Positions 16,858 through 25,570 of a stretch of 55,533 nucleotides of DNA are shown here, one piece after another. This DNA comes from Bacteroidales bacterium (GTDB taxonomy: Bacteria; Bacteroidota; Bacteroidia; Bacteroidales; UBA10428). The first letter of the stretch is position 1. Every line of letters starts with the position of its first letter. Under the pieces are notes generated by a model, which was given only the letters and a program-made list of their open reading frames with translations, made no database searches and was not told where the DNA came from. The DNA is taken from contig DATGXG010000018.1 in NCBI GenBank assembly GCA_035299085.1, positions 1 to 55,533 of the forward strand, in the 5' to 3' direction. Position numbers and translations under genes: made by a program.

Positions 16858-19713
16858 TTGACTACTAAAACAACCAACAACAGGGCTTTAGAAACAGGGG
16901 AAGTTAATGTATACGGTGCGCGTGTTCATAACCTGAAAAACATAGATGTTACAATTCCCCGGAATCAACTGACCGTTATAACCGGTTTGAGCGGCAGCGG
17001 CAAATCATCACTGGCTTTCGATACCATTTATGCTGAAGGGCAGCGCCGCTATATGGAAACGCTGTCGGCTTACGCCAGGCAGTTTCTTGGTAACATGGAA
17101 AGGCCCGATGTGGATAAGATTACAGGGTTAAGTCCGGTAATTGCCATTGAGCAGAAAACAACCGGCCGGAATCCTCGTTCAACAGTCGGCACCATTACTG
17201 AAATTTACGACTTCCTCAGGCTTCTGTATGCCAGGGCAGGTATTGCCTATTCATACAATACAGGCGAACCCATGGTAAAATATACCGATGAGCAGATCAT
17301 CAACCTGATCATCGAACGGTATGCAGGGCAAAAGATTTACATCCTGGCGCCTATCGTTAAAGGACGTAAAGGACATTACAAGGAAGTTTTCGAACAAATA
17401 CGGAGAAAAGGATTTCTCAACGCACGCGTTGACGGAGAACTGATCGAAATCCGGCATGGCCTTAAACTTGACCGCTACAAATCTCATTTTGTCGAGATAG
17501 TGATCGACAAAATGGAAGTGGATGCGAGCGACAGGACAAGGTTGAAAAACTCAATAAGCCTTGCCATGCAACATGGAAAGGGAATCATCATGCTTCTTGA
17601 CGCGGATAAGAAAGCTCCCCGTTATTACAGCCGGCTTCTTATGTGCCCTACAACCGGTTTGTCATATAATGAGCCTGCACCGCATACCTTTTCATTTAAC
17701 TCGCCCCAGGGTGCCTGTCCGCATTGTAACGGTCTTGGAACCGTGAACCAGATCGACATTTCGAAAGTAATCCCCAATTCTGAACTCAGCATTAAAAAAG
17801 GAGGAATAGAACCCCTCGGGCCATACAGAAATGCCCTCATATTCTGGCAACTTGAGGCTGTTGCTGCCAAATACAAATTTTCACTTACAACACCCATCCG
17901 TGAAATTCCCGAAGAAGGGCTGAATGTCATCCTTTACGGAGCCGAGGAAACCTTTAAGCTTGAAAACACCCCTCTCGGATTTTCAACCAACTATTTCCTG
18001 AGTTTCGAAGGAGTGATCAATTACATTGCGAATCACATGAATGCGGCAGGCCAGAAAGATGAAGAGACCTGGACCGATCAGTATATTGAAAAGATAACAT
18101 GCCCTGAATGCAAGGGAACAAGGTTAAAAAAGGAATCCCTGTATTTCCTGATTCATGATAAGAACATCGCGGAACTGGCATCCATGGATATCACTGACCT
18201 TTTTAACTGGCTGACCACAGTCGACCAGTACTTGAACAGCAAGCAACTGGCAATTGCCACTGAAATCCTTAAAGAACTCAGAACCCGCATCCGCTTTTTA
18301 CTTGATGTCGGACTTGACTACCTGTCGTTGAACCGCAGTGCAGGGAGTCTTTCGGGCGGTGAGAGCCAGCGCATCAGGCTTGCCACGCAAATCGGATCAC
18401 AGCTTGTTAATGTGCTGTACATCCTGGATGAACCCAGCATCGGGCTTCACCAGCGGGATAACCACCGGCTGATCGAGTCGCTCAAAGAGCTGCGTGATTC
18501 AGGGAATTCAGTTATTGTGGTTGAGCATGACAGGCAGATGATCATGAGTGCCGATTACGTTGTTGATCTTGGACCGTTTGCCGGTAGGCATGGTGGGGAG
18601 ATTTGTTCGGTGGGAACTCCTGATAAAATAATGAAAAGCAATTCGCTCACTGCACAATACCTGAACCATCAGAAAACAATAGCAATTCCTGAAATCCGCA
18701 GACCGGGAAACGGCAAAAAGCTTATCCTTGCCGGTGCAACCGGGAACAACCTTAAAAATGTGGATATTGAACTGCCCCTTGGAAAATTCATTTGCATCAC
18801 CGGAGTATCAGGTAGCGGAAAATCATCCGCCATTTATGATACACTCTACCCCATCCTGAGCCGTCATTTCTACCGTTCATCCCTGTCGCCCCTTCCATAT
18901 AAAGAAATCAAAGGCATTGAGCATATTGATAAGGTGATTGAGGTTGACCAGTCGCCTATAGGGCGAACACCGCGATCGAACCCTGTCACCTATACAGGTG
19001 TTTTTTCGGATATCCGGAAATTGTTTGAGCAAACCAGGGAATCGAAGATACGGGGTTATAAAGCAGGCCGGTTCTCATTCAATGTAAAGGGAGGGCGCTG
19101 TGAAACATGCCAGGGAGCAGGTGTGCAGACTATCGAAATGAACTTTCTTCCTGATGTATATGTGCAGTGTAACGAATGCAACGGCAGGCGCTACAACAGG
19201 GAAACACTTGAAATCCGTTACAAAGGCAAGAACATAAGTGAAGTTCTTGATATGACAATAACCCAGGCCGTTGAATTTTTCGAGGGTATCCCGGCCATTC
19301 GGCATAAACTGGCCACTATCGAGCAGGTAGGACTTGGTTATATCACACTTGGACAGCCTTCTACAACCCTATCCGGTGGTGAATCGCAAAGAATCAAGCT
19401 GGCGACCGAACTGTCAAAAAAAGATACGGGCAAAACGCTTTACATACTTGATGAGCCTACAACCGGACTCCATTTTGAAGATGTGAGGGTTTTGCTTGAA
19501 GTGCTGAACCGGTTAACCGACAAAGGAAACACGGTTGTTGTCATCGAGCACAACCTGGATGTGATAAAAGTTGCGGATCATATCATTGACATGGGCCCCG
19601 AGGGTGGCGCCCGCGGCGGCGAAGTCCTCTGCACCGGAACTCCGGAAGAAGTGCTGAGGAATGAAAGAAGCTATACCGCGAAGTATCTTAAAGAAGAAAT
19701 GTTTGAGGTTTGA
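16858..19713 (+). CDS. uvrA: Excinuclease ABC subunit A
   Basis: The 951-residue DNA-damage-recognition ATPase of nucleotide excision repair carries two ABC modules: Walker A GLSGSGKS at 43-50 and GVSGSGKS near 650, and signatures LSGGESQRIRLA and LSGGESQRIKLA. The C-terminal zinc finger is CETCQGAG...CNECNGRR. In the first zinc module only one Cys (C263, CPTTG) precedes the C287/C290 pair, where E. coli has CxxC. Start is a TTG, because no in-frame ATG lies before the conserved NVYGARVHNLKNI. The stop codon lies within a run of four GTTTGAG units. Confidence 0.96.
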   Translation: MTTKTTNNRALETGEVNVYGARVHNLKNIDVTIPRNQLTVITGLSGSGKSSLAFDTIYAEGQRRYMETLSAYARQFLGNMERPDVDKITGLSPVIAIEQKTTGRNPRSTVGTITEIYDFLRLLYARAGIAYSYNTGEPMVKYTDEQIINLIIERYAGQKIYILAPIVKGRKGHYKEVFEQIRRKGFLNARVDGELIEIRHGLKLDRYKSHFVEIVIDKMEVDASDRTRLKNSISLAMQHGKGIIMLLDADKKAPRYYSRLLMCPTTGLSYNEPAPHTFSFNSPQGACPHCNGLGTVNQIDISKVIPNSELSIKKGGIEPLGPYRNALIFWQLEAVAAKYKFSLTTPIREIPEEGLNVILYGAEETFKLENTPLGFSTNYFLSFEGVINYIANHMNAAGQKDEETWTDQYIEKITCPECKGTRLKKESLYFLIHDKNIAELASMDITDLFNWLTTVDQYLNSKQLAIATEILKELRTRIRFLLDVGLDYLSLNRSAGSLSGGESQRIRLATQIGSQLVNVLYILDEPSIGLHQRDNHRLIESLKELRDSGNSVIVVEHDRQMIMSADYVVDLGPFAGRHGGEICSVGTPDKIMKSNSLTAQYLNHQKTIAIPEIRRPGNGKKLILAGATGNNLKNVDIELPLGKFICITGVSGSGKSSAIYDTLYPILSRHFYRSSLSPLPYKEIKGIEHIDKVIEVDQSPIGRTPRSNPVTYTGVFSDIRKLFEQTRESKIRGYKAGRFSFNVKGGRCETCQGAGVQTIEMNFLPDVYVQCNECNGRRYNRETLEIRYKGKNISEVLDMTITQAVEFFEGIPAIRHKLATIEQVGLGYITLGQPSTTLSGGESQRIKLATELSKKDTGKTLYILDEPTTGLHFEDVRVLLEVLNRLTDKGNTVVVIEHNLDVIKVADHIIDMGPEGGARGGEVLCTGTPEEVLRNERSYTAKYLKEEMFEV

Positions 19714-19728
19714 GGTTTGAGGTTTGAG
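19701..19728 (+). repeat. Four tandem GTTTGAG heptamers
   Basis: Four perfect copies of GTTTGAG span the end of uvrA; the stop TGA (19711-19713) falls in the second unit. A related GTTTGAGGTTTGAG run appears at 43178-43192, upstream of nfeD. Confidence 0.8.
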
Positions 19729-19733
19729 CGGGC

Positions 19734-19910
19734 CGTCATTGCGAGGAGCTTGAACACAGGTTTTGATTATAACAGAAAGTAATTGCGACGAAGCAATCTG
19801 CCGGCACAGGCAGGACATTGCAAGGAATTTCGAAATATATTTCTGGCTTGGCGAGGCCCTTCCTATTCGGGCAGATTGCTTCTGACCGTAGGAACCGGTC
19901 ATGCAATGAT
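19734..19910. repeat. MITE-like dispersed repeat, copy 1 (decayed right end)
   Basis: It starts with the 16-mer CGTCATTGCGAGGAGC and contains the inner arm GCGACGAAGCAATCTGCC, then CGGGCAGATTGCTTC on the opposite side. It ends in a degenerate copy of the terminal repeat (ATGCAATGA). It fills most of the gap between uvrA and the LOG gene, and shares its structure with copies at 32427 and 47233. Confidence 0.8.
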
Positions 19911-19998
19911 GTGCTTTTTTTGAGTAATTAACTAAATTTACCCCCAAATACAACCAACTCTCATCATTCACGTATAGATACTAGATTGCAGCATTACT

Positions 19999-20709
19999 AT
20001 GACTCACGGAGAAGAAAAAATAATTGACGCATTTAAGAATAAAGACTGGCAGGAAATTCAATCGGCCGACAGCTGGGGCATATTCAAAATAATGTCCGAA
20101 TTCGTTGAAGGCTATGAAAAACTGGCCCGTATCGGACCCTGTGTTTCGATATTCGGATCAGCACGCACCGAGCCGGGTACAAAGTTTTACAAACTGGCCG
20201 AAGAAATTGCCTATCAGCTTACACAGTATGGTTATGGAGTAATAACCGGCGGCGGCCCAGGCATTATGGAAGCTGCCAACCTTGGTGCTAAACGAGGCAA
20301 AGGACGGTCGGTTGGAATTAACATTGACCTTCCTTTTGAACAGGAACCGAATTTATTTATCGATTCTGACAAACTGATCACATTCGATCATTTTTTTGTA
20401 CGCAAAGTAATGTTCATCAAATACGCCCAGGGCTTTGTAGTGTTGCCGGGCGGATTCGGAACATTTGACGAGCTTTTCGAAGCTCTTACACTGATTCAGA
20501 CCGAAAAAATCGGGAAGTTCCCGATCGTCCTTGTGGGCGTTGATTATTGGGATGGCTTGATCAAGTGGGTTAAAGAAGTAATGCTCGATGAAAACAAAAA
20601 CATCAGCATTGATGACATGGAACTGTTTAAAGTTGTGGATACAGCAGAAGATGCCGTAAAACATATAAACGAGTTTTACAGCAAATACATTCTGAGTCCC
20701 AACTTCTGA
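19999..20709 (+). CDS. LOG-family protein (TIGR00730; nucleoside-5'-monophosphate phosphoribohydrolase-like)
   Basis: The 236-residue Rossmann-fold protein carries the two signature motifs of the LOG/lysine-decarboxylase-like family: GGGPGIMEAANLGAKRG near residues 85-100 and PGGFGTFDELFEALTLIQ near 150-167. Such enzymes hydrolyse AMP-type nucleotides to the free base and ribose-5-phosphate, releasing cytokinins when the base is prenylated. Bacterial copies may act in nucleotide turnover. miaA, which makes prenylated adenine in tRNA, lies 3.4 kb away but not in the same operon. Confidence 0.88.
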   Translation: MTHGEEKIIDAFKNKDWQEIQSADSWGIFKIMSEFVEGYEKLARIGPCVSIFGSARTEPGTKFYKLAEEIAYQLTQYGYGVITGGGPGIMEAANLGAKRGKGRSVGINIDLPFEQEPNLFIDSDKLITFDHFFVRKVMFIKYAQGFVVLPGGFGTFDELFEALTLIQTEKIGKFPIVLVGVDYWDGLIKWVKEVMLDENKNISIDDMELFKVVDTAEDAVKHINEFYSKYILSPNF

Positions 20710-20777
20710 AATGCTGAGCTTGTCGAAGCATTTCATACTGAGCTTGTCGAAGTATGATGCTGAGCAGAACCGAAGTA
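20710..20777. repeat. CTGAGC/GTCGAAG palindromic repeat, tandem hairpins
   Basis: It starts directly after the LOG stop codon. ATGCTGAGCTTGTCGAAGCAT and ATACTGAGC...GAAGTAT are two consecutive imperfect palindromes, followed by a third, decayed one (ATGCTGAGCAGAACCGAAGTACC). A related element is found inside the E2 gene at 48676. Confidence 0.75.
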
Positions 20778-20861
20778 CCGACCGCGCAGCAGTTGTTAAT
20801 AAGTTAATTGAACTCATGTTTCAGGATTCTATATTTTTAACAACCTGTTAATACCAAACCA

Positions 20862-22229
20862 ATGGTTAAACTGATTATAACCTTTCTGAATATTTTGGTA
20901 TTGCTGGCTTTGCAGATGTTCTCCGGCGATGTATCTGTTAAGCTGGATGCACCTTCTGATGTTCAGGCAGGTTCTGAATTTGAAGTAAAAGTAACCGTTA
21001 ACAAGGGCAACCTTGAAGGTTTTTCAAGGTTACAACAGAATATTCCCGCGGGTCTCATCGCCGCTGAAGGCACTTCATCAAATGCCGATTTTTCATTTAC
21101 AGACAAAAGGGTAAGGCTTATCTGGCTCAAGGTTCCATCGAACGACCAGGTTACTGTTTCATATAAAGTTAAAGTGAATGAAAGGCTGAAAGGCACATTT
21201 ACGCTTGGCGGAAAATTCTCTTACATCCGCGACAATGAGCGGGTATCCGTGGATATTGACCCTGTCACCATCAACATCACGCCTTCACCCGATGTGGATC
21301 CTTCACTTGTTGTCGATATTAACGATTTTGAAAAGATGATTATGCCGGCAGCCACTCCTGATGCCATTTCAGTGGCCTGTATCAGGCAGCGACCTGTTAA
21401 GGGCTCACAGGGTGATTACCTCGTGAATATGCTTGTAAGCAAGAACCTTTCACGCCAGTTTGCTAAAATAGAGGAAAATGTTCCGGCAGGATACACAGCT
21501 GTGGCCGTAGATCCGAAAAATGCCATATTTACTTTCAAAGATCAGAAAGTAAAGTTTCTGTGGATGAATGTTCCTGACGCACCCTATTTTTCTGTTTCAT
21601 ACAGGCTTATTCCTAAAAACCAGGCTAAGCTTGCTGAACCCGCCATCAAAGGAGCCTTTTCGTACCTTGTTGATCAGAATTCGGTAAGTGTTGATATTCT
21701 TGAAAGGGATATTGACATTGCCAGCCTCACGAACGACAATGCTGCCCAACTGATCGCCCAGGCCATTGCACAGCCCGAACCGGTTGAAAAGGTTCAGTAC
21801 AATAATGATGTACTGGCTTTAAATGATAGCAAGAAAACAGAAAAGCCGGTTGAAACGAAAACCGACAAGCCCAAAAGAGAACCGAAACAGAAGCAGGTTA
21901 AACAACCAAAAACGGGTGAGACGGCAATGTTTGATCCGGAAAACGGAGTGTATTACAGGATTCAGCTTGCTGCAGGACACCAGCCGATTAATATAAGGCG
22001 GTATTTCGGTAAAATGAACCTTGAAAAGAAGGTACAGCAGGAAAACCATGACGGCTGGAAGAAATATTCAATAGGTTCATTTGCCCAATATAAGGACGCC
22101 CGCGATTACAGGGTTCATATCTGGAATACAACACCGGTAAAAGACGCTTTTATCACAGCATACAATAACGGCAAAAGAATCACAGTACAGGAAGCCCTAA
22201 TGATCACCGAACAGAAATGGTACCAGTAG
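20862..22229 (+). CDS. Exported protein with two beta-sandwich repeats and C-terminal SPOR-like domain
   Basis: The 455-residue protein has an N-terminal hydrophobic segment (LIITFLNILVLLALQMFSG). Two homologous domains follow at about residues 25-145 and 160-285. Each carries the pattern NIPAGL/VPAGY...F.F.D..V.(L/F)(I)W(L/M).VP and YKVK/YRLI, so they arose by duplication and resemble Ig-like surface domains. A Lys/Pro-rich linker leads to a C-terminal domain (YYRIQLAAGHQP...YSIGSFAQYKDARDYR, about 365-450) that fits the SPOR fold, which binds denuded glycan strands. A periplasmic, septum- or wall-associated role is inferred. It overlaps the next gene by 13 bases. Confidence 0.75.
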   Translation: MVKLIITFLNILVLLALQMFSGDVSVKLDAPSDVQAGSEFEVKVTVNKGNLEGFSRLQQNIPAGLIAAEGTSSNADFSFTDKRVRLIWLKVPSNDQVTVSYKVKVNERLKGTFTLGGKFSYIRDNERVSVDIDPVTINITPSPDVDPSLVVDINDFEKMIMPAATPDAISVACIRQRPVKGSQGDYLVNMLVSKNLSRQFAKIEENVPAGYTAVAVDPKNAIFTFKDQKVKFLWMNVPDAPYFSVSYRLIPKNQAKLAEPAIKGAFSYLVDQNSVSVDILERDIDIASLTNDNAAQLIAQAIAQPEPVEKVQYNNDVLALNDSKKTEKPVETKTDKPKREPKQKQVKQPKTGETAMFDPENGVYYRIQLAAGHQPINIRRYFGKMNLEKKVQQENHDGWKKYSIGSFAQYKDARDYRVHIWNTTPVKDAFITAYNNGKRITVQEALMITEQKWYQ

Positions 22230-23638
22230 AAAAAAAACTCCTTTCAGCTAACCGGTTGTTCAAAACCGGCCTGGTATTTCTTTCCCTGCTTCTCACCTTC
22301 TATAATAGCAGGGCCCAGACAACCGATGAGTTTGAAAGCCAGTTGCACCTTGAAGTAGAGAATATTAACCCGGTTTATAAACCGGTATTGGGCTTTGGGG
22401 TTGGTGTTCTGAATTATCTGGGTGATATCAAAAATAATTACTTCACCCCAACCATGGGAACGTTGGGATACAAGGTGAATCTGTCCACTTACATTGATAA
22501 CAAACGGTATTTTAAAGCCGAATTCAATTTCATGGGCGGAAAACTGAATGGCAATGAGCGTTCATACAACGATCCGGGTAAGAACTTTAACTTTCAGACC
22601 GACATCTATAATTTCGGTATTGCTATCAATTACGACTTCGATCATCTTTACAAGAAAAAGGACAGGCGCATCCATCCGTTTGTTTCCCTTGGAATAGGAA
22701 CTCTTTTGTTTAATTCGCGCACTGACAGTTTCGCTTCGGTGTATGATCCTGATGCCGGTATTTATAATAATGTACGGTACAATTACTGGACTGACGGTAC
22801 AATCCGCGATATTCCCCAATCAATGGATGACGGAACTCTCGACCATCTGATGAGCCGCGACTTCAAGTATGAGACTCCTCTGCGGTCAACCGACTGGGGC
22901 CTCGGCCAGTATTCACAATACGGCCTGGCTATACCGTTTGACTTCGGAATCGATATGCAATTATCGAACCGGTTGATGATCAGGCTTGGCCATTCGTTCA
23001 GCTACACGCTCACCGATGCGATCGATCATGTGAGTTCAAAAAACAAAACAGGGCGTATTGGTAAAAAAGGCAATGACATGTTCAATTTCACTTATCTGAC
23101 CTTCCACCTCGACCTTTTCTCATCAGCCAAAATGCTTAAAGTCGAAATGCTGTTCCGCGACCAGGAATTTGATCCGATGCTGATGGGCGATGAAGATAAT
23201 GACGGATGGCCCGACGCCATGGATGACTGTCCGGCCACCCCGCTTGGCGTTGCTACCGATTCTTCCGGCTGCCCGCTCGATTCAGACGATGACGGCATTT
23301 ATGATTACCTTGATAAGGAACCGAACAGTAAACCGGGAGCCTATGTAAACGCCGAAGGAATTGGAATAACAGAGGAGGATGTGATTGCACTCCTTAACAA
23401 TTCAATGGCAGTCGGCCGTAATGAAATCGACTTTTATATCCGCAGGCCTGACGCCTATGCAGGACGGAAGGGAAAAGGGGTTCCGATTCCCGATAAATTT
23501 AAGTCGATTGATTCCGACAAGGATAACTACATATCGTTCGATGAAATGCTGAGAGAGATTGACAGGTACTTTGATTTTGATTCAAAACTGACGGCCGGAG
23601 ATATTTACGAGCTGAATAACTTCTTCTTCCAGCAATAG
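22217..23638 (+). CDS. Outer-membrane barrel protein with thrombospondin-3 repeats and EF-hand
   Basis: The 473-residue protein has a signal sequence (LFKTGLVFLSLLLTFYNSRAQ), a beta-barrel-like region (about 45-310), and acidic calcium-binding thrombospondin type-3 repeats (DEDNDGWPDAMDDCPATP, DSDDDGIYDYLD). A C-terminal region holds an EF-hand-like loop (DSDKDNYISFDEM). The layout resembles OmpA-type Bacteroidetes proteins but no OmpA peptidoglycan-binding domain is seen. Because the upstream overlapping gene carries a SPOR domain, the pair could split the wall-binding and barrel functions between two proteins. The start overlaps the upstream stop. Confidence 0.75.
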   Translation: MVPVEKKLLSANRLFKTGLVFLSLLLTFYNSRAQTTDEFESQLHLEVENINPVYKPVLGFGVGVLNYLGDIKNNYFTPTMGTLGYKVNLSTYIDNKRYFKAEFNFMGGKLNGNERSYNDPGKNFNFQTDIYNFGIAINYDFDHLYKKKDRRIHPFVSLGIGTLLFNSRTDSFASVYDPDAGIYNNVRYNYWTDGTIRDIPQSMDDGTLDHLMSRDFKYETPLRSTDWGLGQYSQYGLAIPFDFGIDMQLSNRLMIRLGHSFSYTLTDAIDHVSSKNKTGRIGKKGNDMFNFTYLTFHLDLFSSAKMLKVEMLFRDQEFDPMLMGDEDNDGWPDAMDDCPATPLGVATDSSGCPLDSDDDGIYDYLDKEPNSKPGAYVNAEGIGITEEDVIALLNNSMAVGRNEIDFYIRRPDAYAGRKGKGVPIPDKFKSIDSDKDNYISFDEMLREIDRYFDFDSKLTAGDIYELNNFFFQQ

Positions 23639-23641
23639 TTT

Positions 23642-24088
23642 TCAGTGTTTCATCATCCGGTCCATTATACGGGTTGCATCCTTCTTTTTAAGGTCTTCGC
23701 GTTTATCATACTCTTTCTTGCCTCGTGCAAGGGCGATTTCAAGTTTTGCATAACTTGTGTCGGCGATAAATATTTTAAGGGTAACAATAGTAAGCCCTTT
23801 TTCTTTGACGTTTTTCTGAAGTTTTTTAAGTTCCCTTTTTGTAAGAAGCAGTTTCCTGTCGCGTTTCGGAAAATGATTGAAAATATTGCCGAAATCATAT
23901 TCGGTAATATGCATGCCTTTCACATACAGCTCACCCTCACTGAAATAGCAGTATGAATCCACAAGACTGGCTTTACCGGCCCTGATGGATTTTATTTCTG
24001 TACCTGTAAGCACGATACCGGCGACAAATTTGTCGAGTATCTCATACTCATGCCAGGCCTTCTTGTTTTTTATTTCTATTGCAGGCAT
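23642..24088 (-). CDS. smpB: SsrA-binding protein SmpB
   Basis: SmpB binds tmRNA and delivers it to stalled ribosomes for trans-translation. The ATG at 24088 ([19 protein letters not shown]) matches the normal N-terminus; a second ATG at 24109 would add seven residues. Family motifs seen are [19 protein letters not shown], the [20 protein letters not shown] segment and the basic C-terminal tail [10 protein letters not shown]. No tmRNA gene was recognised nearby. It is convergent with the barrel gene, with only 3 bases between them. Confidence 0.93.
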   Translation of the reverse strand: MPAIEIKNKKAWHEYEILDKFVAGIVLTGTEIKSIRAGKASLVDSYCYFSEGELYVKGMHITEYDFGNIFNHFPKRDRKLLLTKRELKKLQKNVKEKGLTIVTLKIFIADTSYAKLEIALARGKKEYDKREDLKKKDATRIMDRMMKH

Positions 24089-24149
24089 TGATTTGGCGCT
24101 GTGATGCAAAATAAGTTCAATTTATCCGATTTTCCATAAATTAGCCGTA

Positions 24150-25085
24150 ATGAAATATCAGATGATTGACTCGAAATATAACCTGGTAACGGTGCTTGGT
24201 CCTACAGCAAGCGGAAAGACAGCGTTTGCAGCCACGCTTGCCCATGCGGCAGGAGGTGAAATCATCAGTGCCGACTCAAGGCAGGTTTACAGGAAGATGA
24301 ATATTGGAACCGGTAAAGATTATGCCGATTACCGTGTGGGTGACACAATGATTGCCGTTCACCTGCTGGATATTGCTGAACCGGGTTATAAATACAGCGT
24401 ATATGAATTTCAGCGTGACTTTTCAAAGGCTTTCTCACAGATAACCTCTTCGGGTAAGCTGCCTGTACTTTGCGGCGGCTCAGGAATGTACATCGAAGCA
24501 GCAACCCGGAATTACAGGCTTGATTATGTGCCTGAGAATTTTGCGTTGAGGCAGAAGCTCGAAAATAAAACGCTTGAAGAACTGAAAGCGATCCTCGGAC
24601 AGATGAAGACCCTGCATAACAAAACCGATGTCGATACAAAGGAACATGCATTGCGGGCTATAGAAATAGAAGACTATTATAAACAAAATGCATCGCATGA
24701 TAAAACACATCAGCAATTGAATACCCTGTTCCTCGGAGTGATTTACGACAGGCAGGAAGAAAGGCAGCGCATAACAGAACGGCTTGATAAAAGGCTGAAT
24801 GAAGGGATGGTGGAAGAAGTGGATGCACTTCTTAAATCGGGGATTTCACCGGACTCACTGGTGTATTATGGATTGGAATACCGGTTCATTACACTGTACC
24901 TTACAGGCAAAATTGATTTTGATTCAATGAAAAATCAACTGAATACCGCTATTCATCAGTTCTCGAAAAGACAGCGAACCTGGTTCAGAAAAATGGAAAG
25001 GGAAGGATGCATGATCAACTGGCTCAACGGTGAATGGCCTATGGAAGACAAGTTACAGAAAGCGCTTGATTTTCTGAAAAGCTGA
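24150..25085 (+). CDS. miaA: tRNA dimethylallyltransferase MiaA
   Basis: The 311-residue enzyme transfers dimethylallyl to N6 of A37 in tRNAs reading UNN codons. The P-loop GPTASGKT is at residues 17-24, followed by the substrate motif ISADSRQVYRKMNIGTGK. RQEERQRITERLDKR and the YYGLEYR region near residue 245 follow, then the KRQRTWFRK motif near the C-terminus. The swinging insert region is shorter than in E. coli. It is divergent from smpB, with a 61-base gap. Confidence 0.92.
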   Translation: MKYQMIDSKYNLVTVLGPTASGKTAFAATLAHAAGGEIISADSRQVYRKMNIGTGKDYADYRVGDTMIAVHLLDIAEPGYKYSVYEFQRDFSKAFSQITSSGKLPVLCGGSGMYIEAATRNYRLDYVPENFALRQKLENKTLEELKAILGQMKTLHNKTDVDTKEHALRAIEIEDYYKQNASHDKTHQQLNTLFLGVIYDRQEERQRITERLDKRLNEGMVEEVDALLKSGISPDSLVYYGLEYRFITLYLTGKIDFDSMKNQLNTAIHQFSKRQRTWFRKMEREGCMINWLNGEWPMEDKLQKALDFLKS

Positions 25086-25087
25086 GG

Positions 25088-25504
25088 CTACATCAAAGCC
25101 CACTTATGCGAAAAACACAGGTACGCGAGATAGCAGAAATATATGATGTTGATGAGGGATATCAATACATTGTATTCAATCCGGTTCTTTTTGATCTTAC
25201 GTCGGATCATTATACCTACATTCGGGATTATCGTTGAAGTCAGAAAAAACAGGAAATGAATATTGAACAGGGTTTCATAGGGCTGCTCCGATTGCCTGAT
25301 TTCCTTTTTACCGAATAAAAGCAGGTAGGTAAAGACCATAAAAGAAGCCAGGAACAGCAGGTATGTGAATTTAAGCACGATGGTGGATTTTGATCTTCGC
25401 CTGTGATACCGGAAAGGCTTCAGGATAATTATCGTTACAATGTACAATATACAATAGCCTATCAGAAAAAAGGTCTGAAATATGCCATGAAAGAAATTTC
25501 CCAT
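25088..25504 (-). CDS. Four-helix membrane protein, unknown function
   Basis: The 138-residue protein has four predicted membrane helices: FFLIGYCILYIVTIIIL, FTYLLFLASFMVFTYLLLF, FNIHFLFFLTSTIIPNVGI and ISLINIIYFCYLAYLCF. Short basic loops (FRYHRRRSKS, MIRRKIKKNR) lie between them. I do not recognise a family. A well-formed minus-strand promoter just upstream supports a real gene. It is convergent with miaA. Confidence 0.65.
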   Translation of the reverse strand: MGNFFHGIFQTFFLIGYCILYIVTIIILKPFRYHRRRSKSTIVLKFTYLLFLASFMVFTYLLLFGKKEIRQSEQPYETLFNIHFLFFLTSTIIPNVGIMIRRKIKKNRIEYNVLISLINIIYFCYLAYLCFSHKWALM

Positions 25505-25530
25505 GCTGTTAGCTTTGTTGCATAATATTA

Positions 25531-25564
25531 CAAAAATAACAGATGTAATTTCATATATCCCAAA
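25531..25564 (-). promoter_or_regulatory. Bacteroidetes-type promoter for the four-helix membrane protein
   Basis: On the minus strand TTTG (25564-25561) is followed after 22 bases by TATTTTTG (25538-25531), a good match to the phylum consensus. The predicted start of transcription is about 20 bases before the ATG at 25504. Confidence 0.55.
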
Positions 25565-25570
25565 AGTTTA

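Noticed and set aside
19701..19728. GTTTGAG run as a possible CRISPR or direct-repeat array
   Set aside because: The units are only seven bases, contiguous and without spacers.
19513..19971. Minus-strand open frame of 152 codons over the uvrA end and repeat copy 1
   Set aside because: It is antisense to uvrA and then reads through the dispersed repeat, giving the typical spurious peptide with QIASSQ and APRND.
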